A DNA stretch of 64,000 bases from Lachnospiraceae bacterium (GTDB taxonomy: Bacteria; Bacillota; Clostridia; Lachnospirales; Lachnospiraceae): positions 1-64,000 of the forward strand of contig JAFVXW010000075.1 in NCBI GenBank assembly GCA_017500935.1. The letters are read 5' to 3'. Positions 51,132 to 60,546 of this stretch are shown here, one piece after another. Each line of letters begins with the position of its first letter. Positions within the stretch are counted from its first letter, which is position 1. The position numbers and the translations under genes are program-made. The notes beneath the pieces are model-generated. The model saw only the letters and a program-made list of their open reading frames with translations. It was not told the DNA's origin and searched no databases.

Positions 51132-53531
51132 ATGAATCACAGGGAGAGTCTGTTGTTTACTCCGGAGGCATTTCGTATGCCGGATAAAGAAAATAATGTG
51201 GTATATGCATGGTTCTGGAATTCTCCTGTTACCAAAGAATTGATTGACAGACAATTGGAGGAGGCTTCTGCGGCAGGAATAGGAGGTATGTATATAGCTC
51301 CTTTACCCAAAGATTTTCGGCCGGATACTATGCGGACATTTCTGGATCCGGAATATCTCACTCCAGCATTTTTTGAACTGGTCAGATACGCCGTCGAAAA
51401 AGGTTTGGAACTGGGAATGGAAATCTGGCTGTATGATGAAGGCGGATGGCCCTCAGGCGGAGCATGCGGTCATACTATGCGTGAAAACAGTGAAACGGGA
51501 ATGGACATTCTCACTTCAAAAAGTGTGTCTTTACATGCCGGAGAACAATATCGATGCGTAGATCCTGTTCTTGCTGTGTTTGACAGAAAAAAAAGGCTGC
51601 CGGATGTGTTTTGCGCAAAGGAAGACATGGAGATTACCGCTTTCTATACAAAGAATGTTGTTGATGGTGTAAACCGCACAGACGGTACCAATGCTTCTGT
51701 GACAGATACTTTTATAGCAAACACTTATCAAAAATATAAAGATTGTCTGGGCGATTTGTTTGGAAAAAAGGTATCAATGATCTTTACGGATGAACCCGGT
51801 GTTTTTTTGACCATTATTCCAAAAGGATTTTTTGAACGGTTTAGAAAAACGTACGGATATGATGTGAAGGACTATCTGTATGCACTTGTGGATATATCTG
51901 CGGCCGGGACGCGGGAAGAATATCAGGCAAGGATAGATTATGGAAAACTGGTTGGGGCATATTTTAAAGAAAATTTTTGTGAACGGTTGGCAAAGTGGTG
52001 TAACCGCAATGAAATCTTATTTGGCGGTCATCTGGACCTGGATCATATTCCGGACGGTGCTATGGAAAGAGGGTATCACAGCCATGTAGATGTGCTGCGT
52101 GCTTTTGATATTCCGGGAATTGATGTGATCTGGGAACAGATTCGATATCCCTATGGCGGCAGAGTGCCTGTGCCGGAGGGAAGTGTATTTTTTCCCCGAA
52201 TAGCGGCATCGGCTGCCAGACAGACTGGAAAAAATCTTGCTTTGACAGAAACTTTCGGAGTCTTCGGAGATTCCATCACTCCGGACGAAATGCGGTATGT
52301 GGCCAATTATCAGGCAATACGGGGAATCAATGTATTTAACTTTATGCTTATGACAAGTGGTCGTTCCAGAGCGGGAGCATTAGTGGAACGTCCTGTGTTC
52401 TGTGCAGAAAAACCCGGATTTTTTCATCTGGAACATATCAACTGCTATTTTGCCAGACTTTCTTATCTGACCAGAGTCGGAAGGAGTGAGATAGATACAG
52501 CACTTTATTATCCTGCAAATGACTTTTGGGTAGACACATATAAGCGACAGAATGCAGTACTGGCTTACAATGAAAGCGGAAAAAGGCTTGAGGAACAAAA
52601 TATAGCCTTTGATATTATTGATGATGCCGGAATTTTGGAGGCGGAGGAGACTGCAGAAGGGCTTAAATTGGGAAATGCAATATACAGACACATTGTGGTA
52701 CCGACATGTCATTTTATGCCGGAGACTGTAAGGAGAAAGATTAAGCCCTGGATTGGAGAAGGAACCCCGATTCTGGAGTTGAAAACAGCGGGACTGCATT
52801 TGATGTCCAGAAATCTGGAAAAGGGAATATTATATTTTGTATACAATCAAGAGGAAAAAACAGCGGTTGAAAAGTTATCCTTTGGAAAGGGAATGAAGGT
52901 ATATAGGCTGGAACTGCTGACAGGGGATATGTATCTGGAAGAAGATCCGGTAACTGTAGAGCTTCTTTGCGGGGATATGGTAGTTTTTCTGGTGACAGAG
53001 GAGATGTATCCGGCATATCCGGCTGCCTGCAGGGAAACAGAATATGCTGTGGAAGTGAAAGAATTTCTGCCGGTATGCTGCAGAAAATTTCAAGTTACCA
53101 GGGATGGTATCAGCAGTATTCCCGTGGAAGGCGATGTTGAAGCTCTGGTGACAACGGATTTTTCTGGTGAGATCACATATCGGGGATACTATCGGCTTCC
53201 CTCAATACCGAAAGCAGGAGAGCGTTATCGGATCGTTCTGGAGGATACAACTGTATCAGTCGGGATAGCCATTGCCGGGCAGAAGATTGCGACTGCGGGA
53301 ATGTCTCCTGTGTGGGCAGAACTTCCGACAGAAAAGTTGGACCAGTATGGAGAAATCGAGATTACTGTAGCCAATACCGCAGCAAATGAGATTCTGGCTC
53401 AAAAACAGGTACTTCATTCTTTGCCGGCAGCCGAGTTGGGACCTTATTATCCCAAAATGTATCCCATTGAAGCGGCGAGACCGGGTTTGACGTTAGGAAA
53501 AGTGTGGATTGAAAAAAGAAAACAACAGTAA
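51132..53531 (+). CDS. GH106-like glycoside hydrolase, second copy
   Basis: The 799-residue protein has WFWNSPVTKELIDRQLEEA, IWLYDEGGWPSGG (family signature near residues 94-106), a FTDEPGVF strand and LTETFGVFG. A beta-rich C-terminal part begins near residue 640. These match the GH106/PF17132 family, where an acidic residue of the TDEP or TETFG blocks is a probable catalytic one. No signal peptide. An AGGGAGGTGTAAGGC region gives the ribosome site at the end of the MFS gene. Confidence 0.72.
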   Translation: MNHRESLLFTPEAFRMPDKENNVVYAWFWNSPVTKELIDRQLEEASAAGIGGMYIAPLPKDFRPDTMRTFLDPEYLTPAFFELVRYAVEKGLELGMEIWLYDEGGWPSGGACGHTMRENSETGMDILTSKSVSLHAGEQYRCVDPVLAVFDRKKRLPDVFCAKEDMEITAFYTKNVVDGVNRTDGTNASVTDTFIANTYQKYKDCLGDLFGKKVSMIFTDEPGVFLTIIPKGFFERFRKTYGYDVKDYLYALVDISAAGTREEYQARIDYGKLVGAYFKENFCERLAKWCNRNEILFGGHLDLDHIPDGAMERGYHSHVDVLRAFDIPGIDVIWEQIRYPYGGRVPVPEGSVFFPRIAASAARQTGKNLALTETFGVFGDSITPDEMRYVANYQAIRGINVFNFMLMTSGRSRAGALVERPVFCAEKPGFFHLEHINCYFARLSYLTRVGRSEIDTALYYPANDFWVDTYKRQNAVLAYNESGKRLEEQNIAFDIIDDAGILEAEETAEGLKLGNAIYRHIVVPTCHFMPETVRRKIKPWIGEGTPILELKTAGLHLMSRNLEKGILYFVYNQEEKTAVEKLSFGKGMKVYRLELLTGDMYLEEDPVTVELLCGDMVVFLVTEEMYPAYPAACRETEYAVEVKEFLPVCCRKFQVTRDGISSIPVEGDVEALVTTDFSGEITYRGYYRLPSIPKAGERYRIVLEDTTVSVGIAIAGQKIATAGMSPVWAELPTEKLDQYGEIEITVANTAANEILAQKQVLHSLPAAELGPYYPKMYPIEAARPGLTLGKVWIEKRKQQ

Positions 53532-53550
53532 TTCCGGTGAGGAGATGACT

Positions 53551-54290
53551 ATGAGTAAGATAATATATACTGAGGGAAAACTGGTATCTTGATAAGGATC
53601 CGGAGGATAATGGAATAAACAAAGGGTGGAACTGTAATGTGTCGGAAAATGCAGTTTTAACGTTTGTTCCCTCTATTATTCAGGAAACATTGCCGGGATA
53701 TCATGATGCGGTATTTTATTGGTGTAGATTTTCGCCGATATTGACATGTAAAGATACGGACAGACTGGTTCTGTATTTTGGAGCGGCGGATTACAAAGCA
53801 GACGTTTATGTAAATGGTGTATTTCTGGGTTCTCATGAGGGTGGAGAGACTCCCTTTTCCTTTGATGTGACAGGTATTGTAAAACAGGAAGAAGAAAATC
53901 TGCTGGCGGTAAGGATTGTAAATCCGATAGTGGAAGATATTGACGAACTTAATATTGTCAATGTTCCCAATCGTAACAAGGCACCTGTAAATATGGCAGG
54001 TGCCAGTACCAATCATGGCGGCTTATGGGGAGAAGTATCCTTGCGCTGTATTTCGGCAGTTTTCCTGGAAGATGTGTATTACACCCGATGATGTGATTTG
54101 TCCTGCTTTTTATACCGGTTATCACGGTTATCCCGGTGCATACGGATGTGTACATAATGCATTGGGAACCCGACATGGTGATGGGTGGATATATTTGACA
54201 ACATTTGCCATAGAAGAAAATCTTGGCAAGGAACCAGCAGCTGAAATCTTGCTGATGAATATTATTTTTTATCTGAATCAGATTCTTTAG
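53551..54290 (+). pseudogene. Decayed GH2-type glycoside hydrolase gene
   Basis: The ATG at 53551 has GAGGAG upstream but its frame stops after 12 codons. A +1 shift restores WYLDKDPEDNGINKGW and a continuous 150-codon stretch that matches the N-terminal sugar-binding domain of GH2 enzymes (VYVNGVFLGSHEGGETPFSF, then HGGLWGEV). That stretch ends at a TGA at 54089-54091. A shift there leads straight into a C-terminal end (GCVHNALGTRHGDGWIYLTT, NLGKEPAAEILLMN) normally found several hundred residues later. The whole catalytic barrel is missing. The locus therefore lost a GH2 enzyme by a large internal deletion plus a frameshift. Confidence 0.75.
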
Positions 54291-54299
54291 ATTAGGGAG

Positions 54300-54347
54300 C
54301 AATGCGCATATATCCGGGGAGGATGTGTGTGCATTGTTTTTTGTTTT
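54300..54347 (+). terminator. Terminator after the decayed GH2 gene
   Basis: CAATGCGCATATATCC pairs with GGATGTGTGTGCATTG through 16 positions including three G-U pairs; TTTTTTGTTTTT follows. Confidence 0.75.
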
Positions 54348-54442
54348 TCCGAGCCTTCTAATTGACAAAACCCTTTGTTATCGGTATCGTTATTATAGAT
54401 TATTATGCGTTTTTATCACTCAGAAAATGGAGGATATGATTC

Positions 54443-57400
54443 ATGTTTAAAAACCTGGGAGCAGTAGACAATCTGTTTGCAAATCCTGACAGCCGCTTCC
54501 GCGGCGCGCCGTTCTGGGCGTGGAACACCACTTTGGACAAAGACCAGATCAGACGCCAGATCGGCTATTTAAAGGAAATGGGTATGGGCGGTTTCCATAT
54601 GCATTCCAGAACCGGTATGAATACCGCTTATATGAGCGAAGAATTTCTGGATATGGCTGCTTTTTGTGTGGAGGAAGCACGCAAAAACGGTATGTATGCG
54701 TATTTGTATGACGAAGACAGATGGCCCTCCGGCGCAGCGGGCGGACATGTAACCAAGGACGAGCAGTACCGTGCACGTTTTCTGGTTCTGACTCCTGTTT
54801 CCAATGAAGACAGAGTACAGGGTGCAAAAAACTATTCCTCTTCCGCACATGCGGCAGCAAGCGGCAACGGCAGGCTGGTGGCAGCTTACCGCATTGAGCT
54901 TACAAACGGTTATCTGACTGGATACGAAAGACTGGATATCACCAAAGAGCTTCCGGCAGACAGCTGGTATGTTTATCTGGAAACCACTGCGGAAAATCCC
55001 TGGTACAACAATCAGACTTATGTAGATACCTTAAATCCCGAAGCGATCAAGCGCTTTGTGGAAGAGACCCATGTAAAATATAAGGAAAAGCTGGGCGAAG
55101 ATTTCGGCGGCATCGTGCCTTCCATTTTCACCGATGAACCGCAGTTTTCCCATAAGACCATGCTGGGAAAGGCGGATGACAAAGCAGATGTGGTTTTGCC
55201 TTATACAGAAAGCTTTGAAGAGACTTATGTAAACTTATACGGCGAAAGCTTTTTTGACAGACTGCCTGAGATCATCTGGGAGCTGCCCGAGGGTCAGGGC
55301 CATACCGTGCGCTACCGTTATCACAATGCGCTGGCGGAACAGTTTGCATCTGCTTTTGCAGACACTGTGGGCAGCTGGTGTAAGGAAAACGGCATCAAGC
55401 TGACCGGTCATATGATGGAAGAGCCTACGCTGACCAGCCAGACCGCTGCGCTGGGCGAGGCAATGCGTTCCTACAGAAGCTTCCAGTATCCCGGTATTGA
55501 TATGCTGTGCGACTGGCGTGAATATACCACCGCAAAGCAGGCACAGAGCGCATCTCATCAGTATGGATGCGGCGGTGTGCTCAGTGAGCTTTACGGCGTG
55601 ACCAACTGGGATTTTGATTTCCGCAGACACAAGCTGCAGGGCGACTGGCAGGCAGCACTGGGTATTACCCTGCGTGTGCCCCATCTTTCCTGGATGTCCA
55701 TGGAAGGCGAAGCAAAGCGTGACTATCCTGCTTCCATTTTCTATCAGTCTCCCTGGTACAAGGAATACAAGCAGATCGAAGATCACTATGCGCGTATCAA
55801 TACCGTGCTGATGAACGGCACTCCCGATGTTAAGATCGGCGTGATCCACCCCATCGAAAGCTTCTGGATGCATTTTGGTCCCAGCGAACAGACCGGCGCG
55901 ATCCGCGAGGTGATGGAGAAGCATTTTGCAGAGCTGACCGACTGGCTGTTATTTGACCATCTGGACTTTGATTTTATCTCCGAATCCCTGCTTCCTGAGC
56001 AGTATCATGAAACCGAAGGAAAGACCTTCGGCATCGGTCAGATGAATTATGATGTGGTGCTGGTTCCCGCCTGTGAGACCATCCGTGCCACCACACTGGA
56101 AGCATTACAGGCATTTGCAAAAAAAGGCGGCAAGGTGATCGTGATTGGCGAGATCCCCACCTGTCTGGACGGTGAGATCAATGAAAAGGCAGCTTCTCTG
56201 GCAGATGTTGCCCAGCAGATTCCCTTTGAAAAAACAGCCATTTCTGCAGCACTTGAAGCGTTCAGAGGCATTTCTGTGCGCAATGAAAAGGGACAGGAAG
56301 CGGCAAGCTGGCTTTGCCAGTCCCGCAAAGTGGACGGCGATGACTGGCTGTTTATCGCAAACGGCAGAGAACAGAAAAATGCAGATATTCCCTGGAATGA
56401 GGAACTGACTGTTCGCAAGAGCGGCAAATGGAATGTCTATCTGTATAACACCATGAACGGTACTGTTGCGGTTCCGGAAGTTGTTTATAAAAACGCAGCG
56501 ACCGATGTCATTTTGGATGCATGGGAGCATGACAGCTTCCTGCTGCGTTTTGTACCGGAAGGAAAAGAAATCTCCGTTGCCGTAAACGGGGAAGCAAAAG
56601 CGCCCAGGGCAGTAAGCACAAAGATCTTAAAACAGCCCGAAGGCTTTGCGTTAAGTGAGCCCAATGTTCTGTTGCTTGACCAGATGGAGTGGAGACTCGA
56701 CGGCGGTCAGTGGCAGGAGAGAAACGAAACACTGCTTGCGGATGATGAGATCCGCGGCATTCTGGGTTATCCTCAGAGAATGGAAGCAGTGGCACAGCCC
56801 TGGACCATTGAGAAAAAAGCGCCCGAACATCTGGTGGAATGCAGATATATCATCCGCAGCGAAATTGACGTAAACAGCGCATATCTGGCCCTTGAGAAAA
56901 AAGATGACTGGGAAGTATCTGTAAACGGCAATGCCGTATGCATGGAAGACTGCGGTTATTTTGTAGACGAATGTATCCGCAAAGTGGCACTGCCTGCGAT
57001 GGCTGCCGGTGAAAATGAAATCGTTGTAAAAGTGCCTTACGGCGAAAAGACCGATCTGGAATGGTGCTACCTGCTGGGTGAGTTCGGTGTGCGTGTGGAG
57101 GGTGATGATGCCTGCCTGACAGAAAGCCCTGCAAAACTGTTTTACGGTGACTACAGCTATCAGGGACTGCCTTTCTATGCCGGCAATGTGGAGTATCAGT
57201 TTACGATCACCACTGAAGAAGGCAGATACGGACTGTGCATTTCCAAGTTCCGCAATCCTCTCTTAAAGGTATTTGTGGACGGCAGAGACTGCGGTGCCAT
57301 TATCGGAGCACCTTACACCGCTGATCTGGGTGTGCTTTCTGCCGGTGAACATAAAGTGACTGTCTGCGCATACGGCAACCGTGTCAATGCCTTCGGACAG

Positions 57401-57541
57401 GTACATAACTGTGACGAACAGTTAAAGTGGTACGGCCCCAATTCCTGGAGAAGTCAGGGATTTGCATATGTAAAAGAGTATCAGCTCAGACGCATGGGTA
57501 TCTTAAAGACCCCTGAACTGGTAAAATATGAAGTGCAATAA
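54443..57541 (+). CDS. Large GH106-like glycoside hydrolase
   Basis: The 1032-residue protein opens with RFRGAPFWAWNTTLDKDQIRR and has AYLYDEDRWPSGAAGGHV (near residues 88-105), SIFTDEPQFSHK, and SELYGVTNWDFDF. Two beta-sandwich, galactose-binding-like parts fill the region after about residue 760 (WEVSVNGNAVCM, LLKVFVDGRDCGAI). It shares the family signature with the hydrolases at 0.35 and 51.1 kb but differs strongly from both. No signal peptide. A possible -35 TTGACA (54362-54367) has a poor -10 (TATCGT) 17 bases on. It is the first gene of a run with the glycyl-radical genes, 59 bases before the activase. Confidence 0.72.
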   Translation: MFKNLGAVDNLFANPDSRFRGAPFWAWNTTLDKDQIRRQIGYLKEMGMGGFHMHSRTGMNTAYMSEEFLDMAAFCVEEARKNGMYAYLYDEDRWPSGAAGGHVTKDEQYRARFLVLTPVSNEDRVQGAKNYSSSAHAAASGNGRLVAAYRIELTNGYLTGYERLDITKELPADSWYVYLETTAENPWYNNQTYVDTLNPEAIKRFVEETHVKYKEKLGEDFGGIVPSIFTDEPQFSHKTMLGKADDKADVVLPYTESFEETYVNLYGESFFDRLPEIIWELPEGQGHTVRYRYHNALAEQFASAFADTVGSWCKENGIKLTGHMMEEPTLTSQTAALGEAMRSYRSFQYPGIDMLCDWREYTTAKQAQSASHQYGCGGVLSELYGVTNWDFDFRRHKLQGDWQAALGITLRVPHLSWMSMEGEAKRDYPASIFYQSPWYKEYKQIEDHYARINTVLMNGTPDVKIGVIHPIESFWMHFGPSEQTGAIREVMEKHFAELTDWLLFDHLDFDFISESLLPEQYHETEGKTFGIGQMNYDVVLVPACETIRATTLEALQAFAKKGGKVIVIGEIPTCLDGEINEKAASLADVAQQIPFEKTAISAALEAFRGISVRNEKGQEAASWLCQSRKVDGDDWLFIANGREQKNADIPWNEELTVRKSGKWNVYLYNTMNGTVAVPEVVYKNAATDVILDAWEHDSFLLRFVPEGKEISVAVNGEAKAPRAVSTKILKQPEGFALSEPNVLLLDQMEWRLDGGQWQERNETLLADDEIRGILGYPQRMEAVAQPWTIEKKAPEHLVECRYIIRSEIDVNSAYLALEKKDDWEVSVNGNAVCMEDCGYFVDECIRKVALPAMAAGENEIVVKVPYGEKTDLEWCYLLGEFGVRVEGDDACLTESPAKLFYGDYSYQGLPFYAGNVEYQFTITTEEGRYGLCISKFRNPLLKVFVDGRDCGAIIGAPYTADLGVLSAGEHKVTVCAYGNRVNAFGQVHNCDEQLKWYGPNSWRSQGFAYVKEYQLRRMGILKTPELVKYEVQ

Positions 57542-57600
57542 CAAAGGATAAAAAACGCCGGGCCGCTTTTTGGGGCGGCTGTGCGAAAGGAGGATGACGC

Positions 57601-58446
57601 ATGCTGACTGGAACGATCTTTGACATCAAGGAATTTGCGGTTTTTGACGGACCGGGCATGCGCCAGACCGTTTTTTTCAAAGGATGCCCTCTGCGGTGCA
57701 GCTGGTGCCACAATCCGGAGGGACTGTGCATGCAGCCCCAGCTGATGGTCAGCCATGCGTCCTGCACAGACTGCGGCAGGTGCAGGGCAGTCTGTCAGCA
57801 TGAAACCTGTATTGCCTGCGGTGCCTGTGTGGCAGTCTGTCCGCTGCGGCTTAGAAAGATAGCAGGGGAAGCGGTAAGCAGTGAAGAACTGGTCAGAAGG
57901 ATCCGCAAAAATGCCTCCTATTATGCGCGTTATGGCGGCGGCGTCACTTTTTCGGGCGGCGAGCCGTTTATGCAGCATGCATTTTTGCTGGAGGTGCTTA
58001 AGCAGATCCCTGATCTGCACAGAGCCATTGAAACCTCCGGATTTTGTGATCAGGCGGTTTTTGAGGAAGTGGTGCGTCATCTGGACTATGTGATGATGGA
58101 TTTAAAGATTTTTGACGAAGAAAAACATCTGCGTTATACAGGTGTGAGCAATCAGAAGATTCTGGAAAATGCCCGGCAGCTGTGCAGCTCTGATACACCC
58201 TTTGTCATCCGGATCCCGGTGATTCCCGGTGTCAATGACAATGAGGAAAATTACAGGGCAACTGCGGAATTTTTACAGGGGGCAAAAGCCCTGCAGAAGG
58301 TGGAGCTGCTTCCCTATCATAAGACAGCAGGGGCAAAATACAGCATGCTTGGAATGGAATATCAGCCGGATTTTGATCCGGAGGCTGCTGTACAGACTTC
58401 TGCAAAGCTGTTTGCAGAATACGGAATTGCATGTGAAGTGTTGTAA
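57601..58446 (+). CDS. Glycyl-radical enzyme activating protein (radical SAM)
   Basis: The 281-residue protein has the radical-SAM motif GCPLRCSWCHNPEG (CxxxCxxC near residues 30-37). A two-cluster ferredoxin insert follows (CTDCGRCRAVC and CIACGACVAVCP), then YGGGVTFSGGEP and a barrel ending with VELLPYH. It cleaves S-adenosylmethionine to draw a hydrogen from the glycine of its partner enzyme. The insert class fits activases of dehydratase or lyase-type glycyl-radical enzymes and not of pyruvate formate-lyase. AAAGGAGGATGACGC precedes the ATG. The partner gene starts 11 bases later. Confidence 0.92.
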   Translation: MLTGTIFDIKEFAVFDGPGMRQTVFFKGCPLRCSWCHNPEGLCMQPQLMVSHASCTDCGRCRAVCQHETCIACGACVAVCPLRLRKIAGEAVSSEELVRRIRKNASYYARYGGGVTFSGGEPFMQHAFLLEVLKQIPDLHRAIETSGFCDQAVFEEVVRHLDYVMMDLKIFDEEKHLRYTGVSNQKILENARQLCSSDTPFVIRIPVIPGVNDNEENYRATAEFLQGAKALQKVELLPYHKTAGAKYSMLGMEYQPDFDPEAAVQTSAKLFAEYGIACEVL

Positions 58447-58457
58447 AAGGAGGAAGT

Positions 58458-60527
58458 ATGAACGACAGAATTCAGAAAATGAGAGACTTTTTCGTTCTGG
58501 AAAAGGGGCAGAGAGCCTTCTGGCAGCCTGCAGAAGATCCTTATGTGCTGGCTGACAGTTATGAAAAGGACGGACTGTCTGATATCGACAGAAGTACAGA
58601 GCGTCTGCTTTATGTTTTAAATAAGGAAAAACCGGTGCTTTTTGGGGATGAGCGCATTGCGTTTACCAGAACCGTGCAGACCATTCCGGAAATTTTTACC
58701 GAAAAAGAAATGGATGCGCTGAGTGCTGCGCACTGGATTCATGAAAAGGGTGATCTGTGCAATATCAGCGTGGATTATACAAAGCTGTTAAAGACCGGTC
58801 TGGTGCCCAAAAAGGAAGAACTGGCACAGGTGCAGGCGGCTTTTGAGGCAGCAGGTGATGCAGACAAGGCGCATTATGTTGCGCAGCAGATCCGTATTCT
58901 GGATGCGGTTCTGGCGCTGGCAGAGCGTTACCGCACGCTTGCAGAAAAAGAAGGAAATACCGTGGTGGCACAGACTCTTTCCAGAGTGCCTGCCTATGCG
59001 CCCGAAAGTTTTCTGGAAGCGCTGCAGATGTTCCGTATCCTGCATTTTACCATGTGGTGCGGCAGAAATTACCACAATACCGTAGGCCGTTTTGACCAGT
59101 ATATGTTCCCGTATCTGAAAGCGGATATGGAGAAAGGCATCTATGATAAGGAGAGCGCGCTGGAGCTTCTGGAAGAGTTTTTCCTGACCTTTAACCGTGA
59201 CTCTGACCTGTATCCCGGCATGCAGCAGGGGGACAACGGACAAAGTATGGTGCTGGGCGGCTTAAATCCCGACGGCACAGACGGTTATAACCTGCTTTCC
59301 GGGCTGTGTCTGCAGGCGAGTCTGGAGCTGAAGGTCATCGATCCCAAGATCAATCTGCGCGTTCATAAGGATACACCGCAGGAGATCTATGTGTTGGGTA
59401 CACAGCTGACCAAACAGGGGCTGGGATTCCCGCAGTATTCCAATGATGACGTGGCAATTCCCGGTCTGATCGCTCTGGGTTATGCACCGGAGGATGCTTA
59501 TAATTATGTGATGGCAGCCTGCTGGGAGTTTATCATCCCCGGCAATGCGCTGGATATTCCCAATATTGAGGCGGTTTCCTTTACCAAGGCTGTGACCGAT
59601 GCAGTTGAATCTGATCTGGCGACGGCAGAAAGCTATGAGGCTTTTTACGAAGCTGTCCGCCGCAATCTTTGCGCGCAGGCAGACGAAATCTGCGAAAGGA
59701 TCAAAAATATCTATATTTTCCCGGCTCCGTTCCTTACTCTGATGATGGATTGCGAAAGCGGTGTGGACGTATCGCTGGGAAGTGTGTATAATAACTACGG
59801 TTTCCACGGAACCGGCATTGCAACAGCGGCAGACTCTCTGGCAGCAGTCAAAAAATTTGTCTTTGAGGAAAAATCCGTTACCGGCGCACAGCTTAAAAAA
59901 GCACTGGATGAGGATTTTGCAAATGATGAGCTTTTATGCAGCCGTCTGCGTTATGAAGCACCTAAAATGGGCAACAATGACGATGCAGCAGATGATGCAG
60001 CATGTGCATTGTTAAACGACTTTGCGGATACGCTTGCAGGCAGAAAAAATGAGCGCGGCGGTATTTTCCGTGCCGGTACAGGCTCTGCATTCTTCTATAT
60101 CCGTCATGCCAAGGATGTGCCCGCAACACCGGACGGCCGCCGGAAAGGCGAAGCACTCGGTGCCAACTATTCTCCCAGCTTGTTCGGACGCTGCACAGGA
60201 CCCGTTTCCATCCTGCAGTCTTTTGCAAAACCCAATCTTGCCCGCTGCATCAACGGTGGTCCGCTGACGTTAGAGCTGCATGACACCGTTTTCCGTACGC
60301 AGGAAAGTGTGGAAAAGGTGGCAATGCTGGTACGCTCCTTCATGGATATGGGCGGACATCAGCTGCAGTTAAATGCCGTAAACAGAGACACTCTTCTGGA
60401 TGCGCAGAAAAATCCCGAAAACTACCGCAACCTGATCGTGCGCGTATGGGGATGGAGCGGCTATTTCGTGGAACTGGACAAAGAATATCAGGATCATATC
60501 ATTCAGCGTATGGAGCTGGTGGTTTAA
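58458..60527 (+). CDS. Glycyl-radical enzyme of unknown substrate (PFL-like superfamily)
   Basis: The 689-residue protein has the thiyl-radical cysteine in NYVMAACWEFIIPG (Cys355). The glycyl-radical loop RVWGWSGYF (Gly665) is 24 residues from the end. Standard loops read RV-x-GYSxxF, so tryptophan replaces the usual tyrosine after the glycine. The Cys-x-Glu order (CWE) is like that of dehydratases and C-X lyases (CVE), where Glu is a base; pyruvate formate-lyase has Cys-Cys. It is shorter than most members, which run about 780-850 residues. No match to choline, glycerol, hydroxyproline or isethionate enzymes is clear from motifs. It sits between its activase and SAH hydrolase; oxygen-sensitive, cytoplasmic. 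Confidence 0.85.
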   Translation: MNDRIQKMRDFFVLEKGQRAFWQPAEDPYVLADSYEKDGLSDIDRSTERLLYVLNKEKPVLFGDERIAFTRTVQTIPEIFTEKEMDALSAAHWIHEKGDLCNISVDYTKLLKTGLVPKKEELAQVQAAFEAAGDADKAHYVAQQIRILDAVLALAERYRTLAEKEGNTVVAQTLSRVPAYAPESFLEALQMFRILHFTMWCGRNYHNTVGRFDQYMFPYLKADMEKGIYDKESALELLEEFFLTFNRDSDLYPGMQQGDNGQSMVLGGLNPDGTDGYNLLSGLCLQASLELKVIDPKINLRVHKDTPQEIYVLGTQLTKQGLGFPQYSNDDVAIPGLIALGYAPEDAYNYVMAACWEFIIPGNALDIPNIEAVSFTKAVTDAVESDLATAESYEAFYEAVRRNLCAQADEICERIKNIYIFPAPFLTLMMDCESGVDVSLGSVYNNYGFHGTGIATAADSLAAVKKFVFEEKSVTGAQLKKALDEDFANDELLCSRLRYEAPKMGNNDDAADDAACALLNDFADTLAGRKNERGGIFRAGTGSAFFYIRHAKDVPATPDGRRKGEALGANYSPSLFGRCTGPVSILQSFAKPNLARCINGGPLTLELHDTVFRTQESVEKVAMLVRSFMDMGGHQLQLNAVNRDTLLDAQKNPENYRNLIVRVWGWSGYFVELDKEYQDHIIQRMELVV

Positions 60528-60546
60528 ATAAGGAGGAATTTATAAA

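Noticed and set aside
54362-54396. A standard sigma-A promoter before the 1032-residue hydrolase
   Set aside because: TTGACA is perfect but the box 17 bases later is TATCGT and the better TATTAT is 23 bases away, so it is not listed as a feature.
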